Shown here piece after piece: positions 23,520 through 33,847 of a stretch of 64,000 nt of DNA; position 1 is the stretch's first letter; each line of letters opens with the position of its first letter. Made by a program: the position numbers and the translations under genes. The notes below the pieces were generated by a model. It was not told the origin of the DNA and did not search any database. It saw only the letters and a program-made list of their open reading frames with translations. Source of the DNA: Kosakonia pseudosacchari (lineage in GTDB: Bacteria > Pseudomonadota > Gammaproteobacteria > Enterobacterales > Enterobacteriaceae); contig NZ_FXWP01000010.1 in NCBI RefSeq assembly GCF_900184035.1, positions 62,001 to 126,000 on the forward strand. Reading direction: 5' to 3'.

Positions 23520-25934
23520 ATGAAAATATCATTAATATTCCTGGCCGCAGTTCCTTTCATTGTTTCGGCTGGTGATATGCAACTTGCTGCAAATATGAAA
23601 GGTCTGCCAGAGGATTTTAAGCGGTATTTTTATAATTCTGAAGTTGTCGTTCAGGTATATCTGAACGACAACTATATTTTCGATGCCAGTGCTTCCCTGA
23701 GTGAAAATGGGGAAATAAAACTGCTGAGAATTATTGATGAACAGCCGAATAGCGATCACGCGACAAATGCCATTTGGTCTGATGTTCTTCAGAAAGGCGT
23801 GTCGGCAGGAAAATGCACCTTATCATGTCCGTCCGGGCTGATGCAGGTTGACTATTCCCTGGATAACTCTGCGCTAAAACTCTATACCGCCAATTATGAA
23901 ACCAGCCAGGTCGTCAGTAATTATCTGTCAGTTCCTGATGATACACCGGCAGGGTTAATTATGAGCAACAGCGTTTCATTATCCGAAGCTGCCTCCATGC
24001 GTAGTTGGGGGATTAACTCATCTTTAACATCTTCGCTGGGGGGCTGGAGCCAACAAGTGGCGTTCCAGTCTACAGGCACCGAAGGTGAATACCATTATAA
24101 CAACTACAGCATTTACCAACTCTTCACACAAAAAGAGCTGAAGGGGAGCTTTTTCCGTCTCGGATTGTTTACCCCTGATAGCGATGACGGCAACGTTCAA
24201 ACCTCAGGTTTTGGCAACGACACTGTCATTGGTGGAATGTGGGGAACATCCGATGCTTTGCTGGCAACAACCGACAGTGTGAGCGCCTGGCCCGTCTACG
24301 TAACAGGGCGTAATCAGTCTATTGCAGAAGTCTGGCGAAATGGGCAAATGATTCGCACCCAGCAACTTCAGCCGGGCATACAAGCGTTGGATACTCGTCC
24401 ACTGCCTCTCGGTATTTATGATATTACGATCAAAGTTATTGAAAATGGTCAGGTTATCGATACACAAGAAGCGCAAATTTTTAAGGCTCAGGGCTGGAAT
24501 AATCCCGATAAACGCTGGCGGATGAATTTATGGGGCGGGCAACGTCGCACTCTGGGAAGTGGGGATTTAAGCGTTGTTGATAGTAATCCTTTCACTGCTG
24601 GCGCAGGGGTGGAATTACTGGTTAATCCGCGGGCTACTGTTGGGTTCTCTGGCGCTATTACTGAAAAAGAGCAGCACCTGCGCACGCGAACCAATATTAC
24701 TCTTTCGCAAAACGATCGCTTTTTTGCGCAATACACGCTTGGCAGCTCGCAATATCAAGCTAATCAGGACACGGATATTCGCTATTACCGCAATTTGTAT
24801 GCCGGTGGTTCAGCCAGTCTTTACTGGCGTTCAACGCTTAGCGATGTTTATGGGCACCGTGTTCGTACCCGCCAGACAGGCCAGACATGGGGCGCTTCTT
24901 TGTCATCACGTTTGCCGAGGGCTTCTTCGCTGATTTTCAATGCGCAATATATTGATACGCCATGGCGCAAAGGGGCGGCAGCGGATGTTTCATTAAGCAC
25001 GCAAACACGTTTTTTAGACCGTGATACCAGTTTACGAATGAGTGCCTACGACCGCCCGGCATTTGATAATAATCGCCGTGATAGGGGTATCTCTTTTAGC
25101 GTGTCGATCGCTTTGTCTCCGGCTGCCGAGCATTCGGTTTCGTTCAGCACCGGTCTGGAACAGGATCAAAGTTTTTCCAGCTTGCAATATCAATGGGAAC
25201 CGACGGAGAAAAATACGCTGCGTAATTTGGGCGCCGGGGTTTCCTGGAATGCAGGAGATACGGTTCTTAATGGCAATGGTGCAGTGGATACGCCATGGGT
25301 GAACGGTAATTTCTACGCACAACATGGTATGCGGAGCAAAACCAGTACCGCTGGCGCTAACCTGAGCCAGGTGCTGGTCATGGGCGGCGGAAAGATTGCC
25401 TCCGTCAACGGTGATAGCAGTGGTATGCAGTCTGCGGTGATTGTTGATATGGACGCGGATGATAAAAATACCCGCATCCAGGCAACCGGCAGCATGAGTG
25501 AACTCAGCCTGAAGCCAGGACGAAATATTCTGCCAGCGGAATTGTGGAAAAAGAGCGATATCCAGTTTAGCGCCCGTGGTGGCGACAGTGTGCAAGTCTT
25601 CCCGGAACGCCAGAGCATCCAAATGAACCGTGGTAGCGTTCAATATTTGAATATCAAAACGGTGAAGACGTTTACTTTGATCGGCATGCTGCAAGATGAA
25701 CAGGGGCAGGCCATCAGGAACCGCTATGTTAAAAGCGATGTCACCGGTGCCATGGTCAACGCAGAAGGCGTATTGACGCTGGACACCGGTACCACGAACC
25801 GCCATTTAACGGTTTCGGCAGAAAATGGGCAGCCTGAACTTCTGTGCGAAATTCCGTCCGGGCTGGAACCCAATAAGAAGGTGCAGTTTATCAGCGCCAT
25901 TCAATGCCAGCGCGCTGATTCACCCGAGAAATAA
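23520..25934 (+). CDS. CS1/CFA-I-type outer-membrane fimbrial usher (CooC/TcfC-like)
   Basis: Usher of 804 residues that would secrete and assemble the pilus at the outer membrane. A signal peptide ends near VSAG. An N-terminal periplasmic domain (about 20-130) is followed by a long region of alternating beta-strands fitting a barrel, with RQSIQMNRGSVQYLNIKTV and other C-terminal-domain features near the end. There is no FimD-type signature; the CooC/TcfC branch is recognised by its context and by GMWGTSDALLATT / PLPLGIYDITIKVIENGQ segments. I recall CFA/I-type ushers as somewhat longer (around 870 residues). The stop is 1 nt before the first tip-protein gene. Confidence 0.83.
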   Translation: MKISLIFLAAVPFIVSAGDMQLAANMKGLPEDFKRYFYNSEVVVQVYLNDNYIFDASASLSENGEIKLLRIIDEQPNSDHATNAIWSDVLQKGVSAGKCTLSCPSGLMQVDYSLDNSALKLYTANYETSQVVSNYLSVPDDTPAGLIMSNSVSLSEAASMRSWGINSSLTSSLGGWSQQVAFQSTGTEGEYHYNNYSIYQLFTQKELKGSFFRLGLFTPDSDDGNVQTSGFGNDTVIGGMWGTSDALLATTDSVSAWPVYVTGRNQSIAEVWRNGQMIRTQQLQPGIQALDTRPLPLGIYDITIKVIENGQVIDTQEAQIFKAQGWNNPDKRWRMNLWGGQRRTLGSGDLSVVDSNPFTAGAGVELLVNPRATVGFSGAITEKEQHLRTRTNITLSQNDRFFAQYTLGSSQYQANQDTDIRYYRNLYAGGSASLYWRSTLSDVYGHRVRTRQTGQTWGASLSSRLPRASSLIFNAQYIDTPWRKGAAADVSLSTQTRFLDRDTSLRMSAYDRPAFDNNRRDRGISFSVSIALSPAAEHSVSFSTGLEQDQSFSSLQYQWEPTEKNTLRNLGAGVSWNAGDTVLNGNGAVDTPWVNGNFYAQHGMRSKTSTAGANLSQVLVMGGGKIASVNGDSSGMQSAVIVDMDADDKNTRIQATGSMSELSLKPGRNILPAELWKKSDIQFSARGGDSVQVFPERQSIQMNRGSVQYLNIKTVKTFTLIGMLQDEQGQAIRNRYVKSDVTGAMVNAEGVLTLDTGTTNRHLTVSAENGQPELLCEIPSGLEPNKKVQFISAIQCQRADSPEK

Positions 25935-25935
25935 T

Positions 25936-27180
25936 ATGTCTATGCAACATCAGATAATGCGCATGGCTTTATCCGCCATATTTTGCGTGATCAGTTTCTG
26001 CGCTACGGCGGCTGAAATGAATATCACCGCCAGTTTTACCCCGTCGGCAACCAATCCGGAAAACAGCACATTCACCAATACCACGCCGATTTCCGGTTAT
26101 TGTGCAACCTGGCCACAATATTGTCCTGTAGGGGCCTGGGGGATTGCATTGCCGTTAGAATTGAGCTTAAAACGGCCGATTGTGGCCAATGATACACCGA
26201 GAAATAACCCTTACTTCGGGCTGAGCAATAAAGCCAGAACCATACCTGTCACTAATGAAACCACGGGCGAAACTTCGCAAGTGACTTTCCGGATCAGTGG
26301 CTTCAGTGCGAGATATTCACTGGCTGGTGGAGATAACAGTTGGGTGGGAGGATCGTTTGGTTATCCTAATGCACCTTGCCAGAGAGCGGCAACCCTTGTG
26401 GGAAACTCCCAATGGACTGCATTTGTTTGGACAGTCACATCCGCAGACGGTCCCTGCTACAAAGTTAGCACTATAGACCGAACAGAACCCTCCCGTTTCT
26501 ACGAAATGAGTATCTCCTATGAGCTGGAAACCCCGGACCCGCTGAAAATGAGCTCTGGTGTATACAAAGGCACCGCACCGCTGACCGTTGGCCCCGGCGG
26601 CAACATCGATTTTGGCGACGTGTATGAAGCCAGCGATACCATGCTGAATATTAACTTTACGCTGACGGTAACCCACGAACTGAAACTCACCCCGGCCGCC
26701 GGAGCGCAGACGGTGGCGCTGCAACCCTGCCCGGCAGGAAAAATCTGCTCAGAAGATGAGGGAAATGCCAACTGGGAACGCTGGATGGTTTCCCGTGTGA
26801 CGCCGCAACTGAGCGGGCGCAGCGCGTTCACGCTCTCGAGTTCCGGTGGCTTCACGGTGTTTATGGACTGTGCCGATCAGATAGGTAACGAGTGCGCGCT
26901 CACCAGCGATAACAGCGGGCAGCGGGTGCCGATGCGTGTGGCGGTAAACCTGCCGGATAACGTGATTGATACGCAGACTGGTTCAACGGTGACCGGCAGA
27001 CCACTGCTGATTGGCAAATCCGAAGGGCAGAACTACTTCACTGCCAAAACCTATGGCGCGGATAAACCCGGCAGCATTGATTTTCTGGTACGCCAGAAGG
27101 ATGTGGACACCATGCTTGCCACGCGGCCGGATACGTATCGCGGTGCGGTCACCGTCATTTTTGACCCGAATATTTACTGA
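25936..27180 (+). CDS. CblD/CooD-like tip adhesin (pilus initiator), copy 1
   Basis: 414 residues from the ATG at 25936, immediately after the usher stop (frame open further upstream inside the usher). The signal peptide ends ATA-AEMNITASF. The N-terminal half (about 35-200) is unique and holds paired cysteines (YCATWPQYC, APCQRA, GPCYK), as in the receptor-binding domain of CFA/I-type tip proteins. The C-terminal half is a pilin domain ending RPDTYRGAVTVIFDPNIY, the strand that fits the chaperone. From 26674 to the stop it is about 92% identical at DNA level to copy 2. Adhesin function is inferred from the CooD/CfaE/CblD family. Confidence 0.8.
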   Translation: MSMQHQIMRMALSAIFCVISFCATAAEMNITASFTPSATNPENSTFTNTTPISGYCATWPQYCPVGAWGIALPLELSLKRPIVANDTPRNNPYFGLSNKARTIPVTNETTGETSQVTFRISGFSARYSLAGGDNSWVGGSFGYPNAPCQRAATLVGNSQWTAFVWTVTSADGPCYKVSTIDRTEPSRFYEMSISYELETPDPLKMSSGVYKGTAPLTVGPGGNIDFGDVYEASDTMLNINFTLTVTHELKLTPAAGAQTVALQPCPAGKICSEDEGNANWERWMVSRVTPQLSGRSAFTLSSSGGFTVFMDCADQIGNECALTSDNSGQRVPMRVAVNLPDNVIDTQTGSTVTGRPLLIGKSEGQNYFTAKTYGADKPGSIDFLVRQKDVDTMLATRPDTYRGAVTVIFDPNIY

Positions 27181-27200
27181 GCTGCTGAGTTACCGATCCC

Positions 27201-28487
27201 GTGAAAAAAATGCATCTTCAAGGTCCGCGTGTGCTTGCAGGGATGATGACCGCCTGCTTGCTCCTCGTCGCAAGCTTCTTTTCCCCGGCAGCGACAATGA
27301 ATATTACGGCAGAGTTTGTGCCCTCAATGGCGCACCCGGAAAACAACACTTTTACCAACACCACGCCACAGAGTGGATATTGCGTACTCTATCCAGGGCA
27401 ATGTGTAGCGTACGGGACATTCAGCATCAATATGGGTGGAATCACCGCGTCGCTGGCAACGACAGGGATTACGGCGAATTCAGAGCCCAGAATGGGGATA
27501 TACTTTAAAATGCCGGGCGCAGTGCGCAATATTACGGTCGTGAATCAACAAACGGGAACTCCGGTCACGCTTGGTTTCAGGGTGAATGCCTTTTCAGCTG
27601 ACTACCTTACGCGAACATCCTGGACGTTAGCCGACCATAGTCGCTGGAACGGCGGCAGCTTTGTGAATGCTCCCGCGCCTTGCGGTGTTTCTGGGGTAGG
27701 CAGTTATAACAAATCACATTACCAATTTATGTGGAAATGGCCCGCCAGTGATGCCGCCTGCTATAAAATTGCTACGGTAGACATGACGGGGGAACCCTAT
27801 TTTCTCAATGAAAACAGCATCGGTTATGAACTCATCACCCCCGATCCGCTGAAAATGGCGTCCGGAATTTATACCGGCAGCTTATCCCTGACGGTGGGGC
27901 CGGGAGGTGATATTGATTTCGGCGATAATTTTACCGCCAGTGACAGTAACCTGACCTTAAATTTCACTCTCACTGTAAACCACGAACTGAAACTCACCCC
28001 GGCAGCCGGTGCGCAGATGGTTGCCCTGCAACCCTGCCCGGCGGGAAAAATCTGCTCAGAGGATGAGGGAGATGCCAACTGGGAGCGCTGGATGGTTTCC
28101 CGCGTGACGCCGCAACTGACCGGACGCAGCGCGTTCACGCTTTCCAGCTCTGGCAGCTTCACGGTGTTTATGGACTGTGCCGAACGGGTCGGCAACGAAT
28201 GCGCACTCACCAGCGATAACAGCGGGCAGCGGGTGCCGATGCGTGTGTCGGTAAACCTGCCGGATAACGTGATTGATTCGCAGACAGGTTCAACCGTCAC
28301 CGGCAGACCACTGCTGATTGGCAAATCCGAAGGGCAGAACTACTTCACTGCAAAAACCTATGGTGCGGATAAACCCGGCAGCATCGATTTTCTGGTGCGC
28401 CAGAAGGATGTGGACATCATGCTGGCCACCCGGCCGGATACGTATCGCGGTGCGGTCACCGTTATTTTTGACCCGAATATTTATTGA
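27201..28487 (+). CDS. CblD/CooD-like tip adhesin, copy 2
   Basis: 428 residues, GTG start at 27201 (an ATG three codons later is an alternative). The signal peptide ends in the FFSPAATMNITAEF region. The N-terminal half differs from copies 1 and 3 but keeps the cysteine spacing (YCVLYPGQC, APCGV, AACYK). The C-terminal half (from 27981) is nearly a duplicate of copy 1, with CPAGKICSEDEGDANWERW and PMRVSVNLPDNVID. It lies 20 nt after copy 1. It might be an alternative tip or a minor shaft subunit; the three copies cannot be ranked from sequence. Confidence 0.78.
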   Translation: MKKMHLQGPRVLAGMMTACLLLVASFFSPAATMNITAEFVPSMAHPENNTFTNTTPQSGYCVLYPGQCVAYGTFSINMGGITASLATTGITANSEPRMGIYFKMPGAVRNITVVNQQTGTPVTLGFRVNAFSADYLTRTSWTLADHSRWNGGSFVNAPAPCGVSGVGSYNKSHYQFMWKWPASDAACYKIATVDMTGEPYFLNENSIGYELITPDPLKMASGIYTGSLSLTVGPGGDIDFGDNFTASDSNLTLNFTLTVNHELKLTPAAGAQMVALQPCPAGKICSEDEGDANWERWMVSRVTPQLTGRSAFTLSSSGSFTVFMDCAERVGNECALTSDNSGQRVPMRVSVNLPDNVIDSQTGSTVTGRPLLIGKSEGQNYFTAKTYGADKPGSIDFLVRQKDVDIMLATRPDTYRGAVTVIFDPNIY

Positions 28488-28509
28488 GTAACAGAGCGGT
28501 ACGCCTCTA

Positions 28510-29799
28510 ATGGAAAAAATGAACCTTCAGCTTCGGCATGTGCTTTCGGGGGGCATGGCGGTCTGCTTGCTCCTCGCCAGCTTTGTGTCATCGGCCGTGA
28601 CGATGAATATTACTGCCTCTTTTTCGCCTTCATTAACCAATCCGGAGAATGTGGTTTTTACCGATACAACAGCTCAAAGTGGTTTTTGCGCGACATGGCC
28701 AACGTATTGCGTGAATGGCGAGCGAAGCCTGTCAACCGGGTTGATACTAACCCCCAGAACTGGGTTGACAACGACTGATTCCCCTCAGGACAGTCTGTAC
28801 TTTAAGTGGCCATCCTCATTTCAGAATGTGGAAGTCACTAATGTTGAAAATGGCACTACGACGATGGTTCGTTTTCGCGTAAGCAGTTTCAGTGGTCGAT
28901 ACGATGCTAACAGCAACTATGGTGTTTATGATTGGGGCGAAAGTGGTTATGCATTTACGCTTGGCCCCCTGGGGGGCTGCAACGCGATTACTCCAGGCTG
29001 GTTGATTGGAAATACGGGAGTGGCCTGGCTATGGGGCGTTCCAGAAGGCACTGGCGGTTGCTATCGTATCACTAGCGTCGACAGACCTGTGGGCGATGCC
29101 AAATTCGTTCGGCAAGTCAATACGTTAAGTTTCGGCTACACCATGATAGCGCCTTCTCCGTTAACGCTGACATCCGGAGAATACGTCGGCACGGTGACTT
29201 ATACTATCGGGCCTGGCGGTGATATAGATTTTGGTAATAACTTTCAGGCAAATGACAATATCCTTGAGATTAACTTCAAACTTTCTGTTAATCATGATTT
29301 GAAATTAACCCCGGCTGCAGGGGCACAGTCAGTCGCTTTACAGCCTTGTGCGACAGGGCGGGTTTGTTCGGAAGATGAGGGGCAGGCCAACTGGGAACGT
29401 TGGATGGTGACACGTGTAACGCCGCAATTAACGGGGCGAAGCGCTTTTTCTCTCTCCAGTTCCGGGGCGTTTACGGTGTATCTCAGTTGTGCCGAGCAGT
29501 CAGGAACGGACTGTGCGCTTAAGAGTGACAACTCAGGACAATTAGTACCGGTGAAGACCTTGCTGAGCCTGCCTGACAATATTATCGATAGTGCTACCGG
29601 GGCGTCGGTTACACGTAAGGCGCTGAGAATCGGGAAAGATATGAGTAACAACATTTTTAATACGCAATCTTACGCACGGGATGCGGCGGGCAACATTGAT
29701 TTTCTTGTTACTCAGAAAGATGTGGACACCATGCTGAAAACCCGGCCTGACACATATCGCGGTGCAGTCACCGTTATTTTCGATCCGAATCTTTTTTAG
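28510..29799 (+). CDS. CblD/CooD-like tip adhesin, copy 3
   Basis: 429 residues, last gene of the fimbrial operon. The signal peptide ends VSSAVTMNITASF. The N-terminal domain is again divergent (FCATWPTYC; GGCNAITP; GGCYR). The C-terminal pilin domain is homologous at protein level (CATGRVCSEDEGQANWERW ... RPDTYRGAVTVIFDPNLF), but its DNA is clearly more diverged from copies 1 and 2 than those are from each other. The three copies share gene length, cysteine layout and C-terminal strand, so they arose by tandem duplication. Confidence 0.78.
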   Translation: MEKMNLQLRHVLSGGMAVCLLLASFVSSAVTMNITASFSPSLTNPENVVFTDTTAQSGFCATWPTYCVNGERSLSTGLILTPRTGLTTTDSPQDSLYFKWPSSFQNVEVTNVENGTTTMVRFRVSSFSGRYDANSNYGVYDWGESGYAFTLGPLGGCNAITPGWLIGNTGVAWLWGVPEGTGGCYRITSVDRPVGDAKFVRQVNTLSFGYTMIAPSPLTLTSGEYVGTVTYTIGPGGDIDFGNNFQANDNILEINFKLSVNHDLKLTPAAGAQSVALQPCATGRVCSEDEGQANWERWMVTRVTPQLTGRSAFSLSSSGAFTVYLSCAEQSGTDCALKSDNSGQLVPVKTLLSLPDNIIDSATGASVTRKALRIGKDMSNNIFNTQSYARDAAGNIDFLVTQKDVDTMLKTRPDTYRGAVTVIFDPNLF

Positions 29800-29808
29800 G
29801 AAGGGAAA

Positions 29809-29829
29809 CGTGCCTGCAAAGCAGGCACG
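29809..29829. terminator. Hairpin between fimbrial operon and argG
   Basis: CGTGCCTGC / GCAGGCACG 9-bp stem with a 3-nt loop between convergent genes. There is no strong T run on either side, so efficiency is uncertain. Confidence 0.6.
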
Positions 29830-29843
29830 GATGGGCAGGCGGC

Positions 29844-31311
<1,468 letters not shown>

Positions 31312-31492
31312 CATCTTTTGGCGATGACCGGAAGAGAAGAGTGCAATTTTCATTGCGATAGTGGTGAACGGTGCTGTTTACATGCTCAAAAAGCATACGC
31401 AACAAAACTGCATACGCCAGGGCGCACAGGATGCTAACCTACTTCGGTTGACAGAACGGTTTGTTTATCAATATACTGCAGGCCGATTTTAC

Positions 31493-31510
31493 GTCCCGTC
31501 TTCGGTACCA
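31493..31510 (+). repeat. Imperfect copy of the leuU 3' end
   Basis: GTCCCGTCTTCGGTACCA matches the last 18 nt of leuU (21534-21551) at 17 of 18 positions, in the same orientation and including the CCA. No other part of a tRNA is present, so it is a fragment. It stands just upstream of the metY promoter. Confidence 0.85.
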
Positions 31511-31524
31511 AATCCCAGCATTAT

Positions 31525-31553
31525 TTGCAAATTTGCACTCAAGCGAGTAGAAT
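31525..31553 (+). promoter_or_regulatory. Sigma-70 promoter for metY-rimP-nusA-infB
   Basis: TTGCAA (31525-31530), a 17-nt spacer and TAGAAT (31548-31553) are followed by the tRNA 15 nt later. This fits a start a few nt before the mature 5' end of metY, the main promoter of the nusA operon in E. coli. Confidence 0.8.
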
Positions 31554-31568
31554 TTGCCACGTTTCAGG

Positions 31569-31645
<77 letters not shown>

Positions 31646-31769
31646 CTTTCCCTAAGTGTTCTTTTTCAAATATACTATGAAGACTTAACGCCTTCGCAGC
31701 TGGATTTGAAAAAAATACTCACGGAAGGTTCTCCAGGCCGCAGTTGCGGCTATAGGGTTCAGTTATTTA

Positions 31770-31794
31770 AAGCCCCGATTTATCGGGGTTTTTT
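31770..31794 (+). terminator. Terminator/attenuator between metY and rimP
   Basis: AAAGCCCCGAT / ATCGGGGTTTTTT hairpin with a T run, 60 nt before rimP. Because rimP-nusA-infB are read from upstream, it probably acts as an attenuator (a rimP leader structure of this type is described in gammaproteobacteria). Confidence 0.8.
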
Positions 31795-31853
31795 GTTATC
31801 TGAGTACGAAATAACTGGGCTATACGCCCTTTTTTTATGTCTTGGGGGTGGAC

Positions 31854-32306
31854 TTGTCCACATTAGAGCAAAAATTAACAGAGATGATTACGGCGCCGGT
31901 TGAAGCACTGGGCTATGAACTGGTCGGCATCGAGTTTGTGCGCGGGCGCACATCTACACTGCGCATCTATATTGATAGTGAAGATGGCATCAATGTTGAT
32001 GATTGCGCTGATGTCAGCCACCAGGTCAGTGCGGTACTGGATGTTGAAGATCCAATTACCGTGGCTTACAACCTGGAGGTTTCCTCACCAGGTCTTGATC
32101 GTCCTTTGTTTACGGCTGAGCACTATGCGCGCTTTAAGGGCGACGAAGTCTCGCTGGTTCTGCGTATGGCGGTTCAAAACCGCCGTAAATGGCAGGGCAT
32201 CATTAAAGATGTCGATGGCGAGATGATCACCGTTACGGTCGAAGGTAAAGATGAAGTGTTCGCATTGAGCAATATTCAAAAAGCGAACCTGGTCCCCCAC
32301 TTTTAA
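31854..32306 (+). CDS. rimP: Ribosome maturation factor RimP
   Basis: Needed for 30S maturation. 150 residues: an N-terminal domain ([25 protein letters not shown]) and a C-terminal SH3-like domain ending [15 protein letters not shown] start at 31854 gives the E. coli length; a GTG at 31848 is in frame and would add two residues. A GGGGG stretch just upstream serves as RBS. A rare start codon and an attenuator upstream suggest tight expression. Confidence 0.95.
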   Translation: MSTLEQKLTEMITAPVEALGYELVGIEFVRGRTSTLRIYIDSEDGINVDDCADVSHQVSAVLDVEDPITVAYNLEVSSPGLDRPLFTAEHYARFKGDEVSLVLRMAVQNRRKWQGIIKDVDGEMITVTVEGKDEVFALSNIQKANLVPHF

Positions 32307-32335
32307 CAGTCTGGATTTGAGGTGAAAGGCCCCCG

Positions 32336-33823
32336 ATGAACAAAGAAATTTTGGCTGTTGTTGAAGCTGTTTCTAACGAAAAGTCGCTTCCGCGTGAAAA
32401 AATCTTTGAAGCGCTGGAAAGTGCTCTGGCTACAGCAACCAAGAAAAAATATGAACAAGAGATCGATGTTCGCGTAAGCATTGATCGTAAAAGCGGTGAT
32501 TTCGACACGTTCCGTCGCTGGCTGATCGTGGAAGAAGTCACGCAGCCGACACGTGAAATCACCCTCGAAGCAGCGCGTTACGAAGATGAGAGCCTGAACC
32601 TCAACGACTATGTTGAAGATCAGATTGAATCCGTCACGTTTGACCGCATCACCACCCAGACCGCAAAACAGGTCATTGTACAGAAAGTACGTGAAGCTGA
32701 GCGCGCTATGGTGGTCGATCAGTTCCGCGAGCACGAAGGCGAAATCATCACCGGCGTGGTGAAGAAAGTGAACCGCGACAACATCACGCTGGATCTCGGC
32801 AACAACGCTGAAGCCGTTATCCTGCGCGAAGATATGCTGCCGCGTGAAAACTTCCGTCCGGGCGACCGCATCCGCGGTGTGCTCTACGCTGTGCGCCCTG
32901 AAGCGCGCGGTGCGCAACTGTTCGTGACCCGTTCCAAACCGGAAATGTTGGTTGAACTGTTCCGCATTGAAGTGCCGGAAATCGGTGAAGAGGTTATCGA
33001 GATTAAAGCCGCAGCCCGCGATCCGGGTTCTCGCGCCAAAATCGCCGTTAAGACTAACGACAAGCGTATCGACCCGGTCGGCGCCTGCGTGGGTATGCGC
33101 GGTGCGCGTGTGCAAGCTGTTTCGACGGAACTTGGCGGTGAGCGTATTGATATCGTGCTGTGGGACGATAACCCGGCGCAGTTCGTTATCAACGCAATGG
33201 CACCGGCTGACGTTGCTTCTATCGTGGTGGATGAAGATAAACACACCATGGATATCGCCGTTGAGGCGGGCAACCTGGCGCAGGCTATCGGCCGTAATGG
33301 TCAGAACGTGCGCCTCGCGTCTCAGCTGAGCGGCTGGGAACTCAACGTTATGACCGTTGAGGATCTGCAGTCTAAGCATCAGGCTGAGGCTCATGCCGCG
33401 ATTGATACCTTCACCCGTTACCTGGACATTGACGAAGATTTCGCCACCGTTCTGGTCGAAGAAGGTTTCTCTACGCTGGAAGAACTGGCCTATGTGCCAA
33501 TCAAAGAGCTGCTGGAAATCGATGGTCTGGATGAAGACACCGTCGAAGCCCTGCGTGATCGTGCGAAAAACGCGCTGACCACTCTGGCACTGGCGCAGGA
33601 AGAAAGCCTCGGTAATAAAGAACCGGCTGAAGACCTGCTTAACCTGGAAGGTCTGGATCGCGCACTGGCTTTCAAACTGGCTGCTCGTGGTGTTTGTACG
33701 CTGGAAGACCTCGCTGAACAAGGTGTGGATGACCTGAGCGATATCGAAGGGTTAACCGATGAGAAAGCAGGTGAGCTCATCATGGCCGCACGTAATATTT
33801 GCTGGTTTGGCGACGAAGCGTAA
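32336..33823 (+). CDS. nusA: Transcription termination/antitermination factor NusA
   Basis: RNA polymerase-binding elongation factor in pausing, termination and rRNA antitermination. 495 residues, same as E. coli: N-terminal domain (1-125), S1 (about 135-200; [17 protein letters not shown]), two KH domains (about 200-345; [11 protein letters not shown]) and two acidic repeats at the C-terminus (about 365-490, with [19 protein letters not shown] and [16 protein letters not shown]). It lies 29 nt after rimP and 24 nt before infB. Confidence 0.98.
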   Translation: MNKEILAVVEAVSNEKSLPREKIFEALESALATATKKKYEQEIDVRVSIDRKSGDFDTFRRWLIVEEVTQPTREITLEAARYEDESLNLNDYVEDQIESVTFDRITTQTAKQVIVQKVREAERAMVVDQFREHEGEIITGVVKKVNRDNITLDLGNNAEAVILREDMLPRENFRPGDRIRGVLYAVRPEARGAQLFVTRSKPEMLVELFRIEVPEIGEEVIEIKAAARDPGSRAKIAVKTNDKRIDPVGACVGMRGARVQAVSTELGGERIDIVLWDDNPAQFVINAMAPADVASIVVDEDKHTMDIAVEAGNLAQAIGRNGQNVRLASQLSGWELNVMTVEDLQSKHQAEAHAAIDTFTRYLDIDEDFATVLVEEGFSTLEELAYVPIKELLEIDGLDEDTVEALRDRAKNALTTLALAQEESLGNKEPAEDLLNLEGLDRALAFKLAARGVCTLEDLAEQGVDDLSDIEGLTDEKAGELIMAARNICWFGDEA

Positions 33824-33847
33824 TAAACTGTAGCAGGAAGGAACAGC

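Noticed and set aside
32303-33721. 472-codon open frame antisense to nusA
   Set aside because: Same reasoning: nusA on the plus strand is unambiguous and this frame is its shadow.
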